The notes under the pieces are model-generated. The model saw only the letters and a list, made by a program, of their open reading frames with translations, did not search any database and was not told the DNA's origin. Shown here in pieces: positions 60,902 through 64,000 of a stretch of DNA of 64,000 nucleotides. A program made the position numbers and the translations under genes. The stretch covers positions 16,894 to 80,893 of the forward strand of contig CANKTH010000007.1 of NCBI GenBank assembly GCA_947486185.1, written 5' to 3'. This DNA comes from Deltaproteobacteria bacterium (GTDB lineage Bacteria > Myxococcota_A > UBA796 > SXON01). Numbering within the stretch: position 1 is the stretch's first letter; each line of letters begins with the position of its first letter.

Positions 60902-62911
60902 ATGATGCGCTGGCTGTTCCTGGTGAGCTTGTGGCTGCTCACCCTCCTGCTGCCCAAGCCTGCCCTCGCGGCGCCTTTTGCGCCGGCGGAGGCCGCCCAC
61001 AAGTCCCCGCTGGACGATGTTGGGAAGAAAAAGGAGGAGGAGAAGGCAAAGTTGTCGGCCGCCGAAGAGGAGGCCGAGCGGAAACGTAAGGAGAAGCTGG
61101 CTCGCGTGGTCGTGCTGAAGTGGCCCGGCACCCCCACTAACCACCGCGACGAGACCCTGCAGCGCAACATCAAGTCGCGGATCGCCCGCCCTGAAGCCAA
61201 CTTCTTCCCCGAGGTCGATCTCTACCAGAACGGCCGCAAGGTCAAGGACAAGACCGTCGTGCCGGCGATGCAGCCCGCGGTGGTTCCGGCCCAGAACGTC
61301 GACCGGGTACGTCAGGCGGTCGACGAGGTCTCGGCCCTGCCGTGGAACGCGATGCCCCCCGACGAGTGGGGCATCAAGGCGCAGGGCCTCCGCGAGCTGG
61401 TCGAGCTGATCTGGTTCATTGACCGGGTTGATCTACGTGAGCCGCTGTTCCTGCTGTACGCCCAGATCGGGCGCGCCGCTGAAAACCAGAACAACGCGGT
61501 CCCACCCTTCTACGAAGAGATCGGCAATCTCTCGGTCAACTACTACTTCTTCCTCGCCGCGACGATGGCGCACCAGGACCCGGCGCTCCTGTCCAAGCTC
61601 ACCGACCAGGATCTCAACGGCGCCATCAGCGCGATGCTGCAGCAGCTCCAGCAGGGGGTCTTCCCTACGCTCCGGCTCGATTTTGAGCTTGAAGGCGAAG
61701 ATTTTGACCTGGAGGGCTACCTCAACGAGTACGAGACCTTCCTCAACGGACTCCCGATCGAGCCCGACGAGCAGGGGCGTTTTGACGTCTTCTACGGCCG
61801 GTCCGACATCTACCTGCGCCGAAAGGACACGGGGCACGGCCTCTCCGAACGCCTCGAAGTCGCCAAGTTTGAGGACAACTTCTTCTTCGTGCGTGAGAAC
61901 GCCCGCAAAAAGATGGGCAAGGACTTCATCGAGCAGCTGTTCCTGCACCCCAACGAATGCACGCCGGAGCTCGACGGAGATATTCTCAACTTCCTGGCGA
62001 TCTACGCCAAGCTTCATGAAAAGGCCGAGATCTACATCGCGGTGCCGAAAGAGGGCAACCCCAACAAGGTGTGGATCTGGCGCTACGACCGTTCGCAGGC
62101 GGCGCTACAGCTGGTGGCAGGCGGAAACGACTCGTTCCCAGTACGTTTTGCCATCCTCGCGGCAGCGGGCATCATGTACAACTCCATCACCGTCGAGTAC
62201 GAGACGAGCATCGTCGACTCCGCGAACCCGTCGGAGGACATCAACAGCGTCACGCCCGTACCGTCCGAGCTGATCGACTATGACCTCAAACCGGCCTACA
62301 TCCCGATCAACCTGGAGCTGCGGGGGCACTACAACCGCCTCATGGTGGCCACGGGTTGGGAGTTCGGCTTCAACACCGGCGGCGACAAGAGCGACGGCGG
62401 TTTTGCGCGGTGGGTGGAGCGTTACTACACGCCGGGCGTAGAGGGCCGCGAAGAGGCTGACGATGTCGTGGTGATCGGGGTCGATAAAGGCGGCAAGACC
62501 GAGACCCGCACGGACTCCAACGAGGACGGCGTCATCGACGACCGAGACGCGGTGACCACGGTCTCCTACGAGGGCCAGGAGGTGCTGCATGACGTTCGGG
62601 TCAACCGGAACCGCTACTTGGCCGTCGGCGTGGTGTTCGGGCGCGACGCCGCCATCGGCTTCGGGCCTCGCCTGGCCCTGCGTATCGGCGCCACCAACGT
62701 GCCTTTCGCCCTTCAGACCACCGCGCATTTCGGGTGGACCATCGATCCGCCCGTGATCGGCACACTGGGGGATCGGGTGCGGCCCTTCGTAGACTTCGAT
62801 TTGCGGGGTGGCGCGTCCTGGCCCTTCAAATACAGCCTCGCACATACCAAAGACCCGATCACCGTGGGCGCGGTGTACGGGATCACGCTCGGCATCGGCA
62901 CCACCTTCTGA
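60902..62911 (+). CDS. Secreted/outer-membrane-associated protein of unknown function
   Basis: Signal peptide MMRWLFLVSLWLLTLLLPKPALAAPF; coiled KKKEEEKAKLSAAEEEAERKRKEK; EF-hand-like DSNEDGVIDDRDAV; C-terminal beta-rich region ending in F. Confidence 0.7.
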   Translation: MMRWLFLVSLWLLTLLLPKPALAAPFAPAEAAHKSPLDDVGKKKEEEKAKLSAAEEEAERKRKEKLARVVVLKWPGTPTNHRDETLQRNIKSRIARPEANFFPEVDLYQNGRKVKDKTVVPAMQPAVVPAQNVDRVRQAVDEVSALPWNAMPPDEWGIKAQGLRELVELIWFIDRVDLREPLFLLYAQIGRAAENQNNAVPPFYEEIGNLSVNYYFFLAATMAHQDPALLSKLTDQDLNGAISAMLQQLQQGVFPTLRLDFELEGEDFDLEGYLNEYETFLNGLPIEPDEQGRFDVFYGRSDIYLRRKDTGHGLSERLEVAKFEDNFFFVRENARKKMGKDFIEQLFLHPNECTPELDGDILNFLAIYAKLHEKAEIYIAVPKEGNPNKVWIWRYDRSQAALQLVAGGNDSFPVRFAILAAAGIMYNSITVEYETSIVDSANPSEDINSVTPVPSELIDYDLKPAYIPINLELRGHYNRLMVATGWEFGFNTGGDKSDGGFARWVERYYTPGVEGREEADDVVVIGVDKGGKTETRTDSNEDGVIDDRDAVTTVSYEGQEVLHDVRVNRNRYLAVGVVFGRDAAIGFGPRLALRIGATNVPFALQTTAHFGWTIDPPVIGTLGDRVRPFVDFDLRGGASWPFKYSLAHTKDPITVGAVYGITLGIGTTF

Positions 62912-62920
62912 GAACGACGC

Positions 62921-64000
62921 TTGGCCCTCCCGCTCGTGTTGTCCCTGTTCCTGACCGCGCTCGCGGCGGCGCAGTCCCCACCAGCGCCGTGCGTGGTGGT
63001 ATGGCTTGACTCACAGCCCCCCGCCGCGGAGCTCACCCGACGCACCCAGGCGCGCACCCAGGGCGCCTGTCAGCATCGGGCATGGGGTGCGATCGCGGGA
63101 GCACCGGGGGCCTTCGGGAGCGATGACGAAGAGCGGCTCAGCGGAGTCCGGACGGCGCTGAACGTCGCGGCGGCTCGGTGGACGGAGTTTGACGTCGAGC
63201 CCGAGCTGGCGGGCAACCTGAGCGCGGCGGTGGACGCGGTGACGGTCATCCGGAACGACGGGGATCGTGACCTGGTCCGGGAGGCTCTGTTCCTCGCCGG
63301 CGCGGCCACGTTTACCTACTTCCCGGGCGAGCGTCTCGCGAAATCGGCCGAGGCGAGCCCCTGGCGACGCTCCCTCGAGGGCCAGGCGAGGATCGCACCT
63401 TGGCTGGACGCGATCGGGCTGGGCGGCCCCCCGCCGGGCCGGGCCACGGTGCGCGAGACGACCGCCCACCGCCGGTTCCAGGAGCAGTCGGTCGAGCTGA
63501 TGCGCACGGCGCCGGGGCAGCTCAGCATGGGTCCGCTACCACCCAGCTACACGATGTTCGTAGACGGTACGCCACAAAAAGGCACTTCGCCCCTAGCTCT
63601 TCTGGCGGGGCGTCACTGGATCCACTTCCTCTCTGACGGCGAGATCGTCGGGCGGACCCGGGTGGAGGTGCTGCCCGGCGTGACCCTGGCGATTCCCCTC
63701 GCCGTGCGCCAGGAGGACCTGGTCGCGGCGCGGAGCGCGCTGCTCGCCGGCGGGCCGGCCCCGCAAGCGGTCGCGGCGGGCGTAGCCGCGATGGCGGTCG
63801 CGCCCGGCGCACGGGTGTACCTGGCGACGCTGGATGATGCGGGTGTGCCCAAGGTTTTTGCGCAGAGCGCCGGCGCGATGGTGGCGCCGAACAAGACCGT
63901 CAACCTCGTCGTCTCCGTCGGAGCGAGCGCGGGGCTGGTACGAAGCGCCGGATTCGTCGGAAGCCCCGGGACGGCCACCAATACCGTGGGCCTCGGACCG
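62921..64000 (+). CDS. Secreted protein with PEGA-like segment, truncated by the window edge
   Basis: Manual translation from TTG 62921 (LALPLVLSLFLTALAAAQSPPAPCVVVWLDSQPPAAELTRR...) stays open to 64000; signal peptide; PEGA-like PPSYTMFVDGTPQKGTSPLALLAGRHWIHFLSDGE. Not in the supplied ORF list. Confidence 0.65.
   Translation, partial: MALPLVLSLFLTALAAAQSPPAPCVVVWLDSQPPAAELTRRTQARTQGACQHRAWGAIAGAPGAFGSDDEERLSGVRTALNVAAARWTEFDVEPELAGNLSAAVDAVTVIRNDGDRDLVREALFLAGAATFTYFPGERLAKSAEASPWRRSLEGQARIAPWLDAIGLGGPPPGRATVRETTAHRRFQEQSVELMRTAPGQLSMGPLPPSYTMFVDGTPQKGTSPLALLAGRHWIHFLSDGEIVGRTRVEVLPGVTLAIPLAVRQEDLVAARSALLAGGPAPQAVAAGVAAMAVAPGARVYLATLDDAGVPKVFAQSAGAMVAPNKTVNLVVSVGASAGLVRSAGFVGSPGTATNTVGLGP

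Noticed and set aside
1-64000. Mobile elements, CRISPR arrays, rRNA operons, classic anti-phage systems
   Set aside because: No transposase, integrase, restriction, toxin-antitoxin or Cas motifs were recognised in the translations, and no regularly spaced repeats were seen.

Overview
High-GC bacterial chromosomal window, probably Myxococcota or another deltaproteobacterial-like lineage. This is inferred from abundant lipoproteins, CotH/LTD proteins, MopE-like Cx-D-rich repeats, FHA/VWA/Ser-Thr-kinase genes and TonB-fused receptors; there is no rRNA to confirm it. About 47 protein genes, one tRNA-Val(CAC), no CRISPR and no recognisable transposase were found. Main points: (1) a single 1594-aa ORF fusing an ImuB-like Y-family polymerase paralogue to a DnaE2-type error-prone DNA polymerase III alpha, with no imuA nearby and a degenerate PHP metal site; (2) a compact candidate phenolic-lipid/alkylpyrone cluster: type III PKS, ICMT-like methyltransferase, ACP, fatty-acyl-AMP ligase and FAD oxygenase, with a divergent YceI-family gene and a convergent MFS gene; (3) a molybdenum hydroxylase with fused 2Fe-2S and Mo subunits, whose partner FAD subunit carries the four-Cys insert typical of 4-hydroxybenzoyl-CoA reductase; (4) a radical SAM protein with a second, cysteine-less SAM-like half; (5) a probable LytTR gene remnant just downstream of the tRNA-Val; (6) a TonB-C domain fused to a TonB-dependent receptor; (7) a tandem pair of glycoside-hydrolase-like paralogues; (8) an open ORF at the right edge that is missing from the supplied ORF track. 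All family assignments come from reading motifs by eye; no database search was run.
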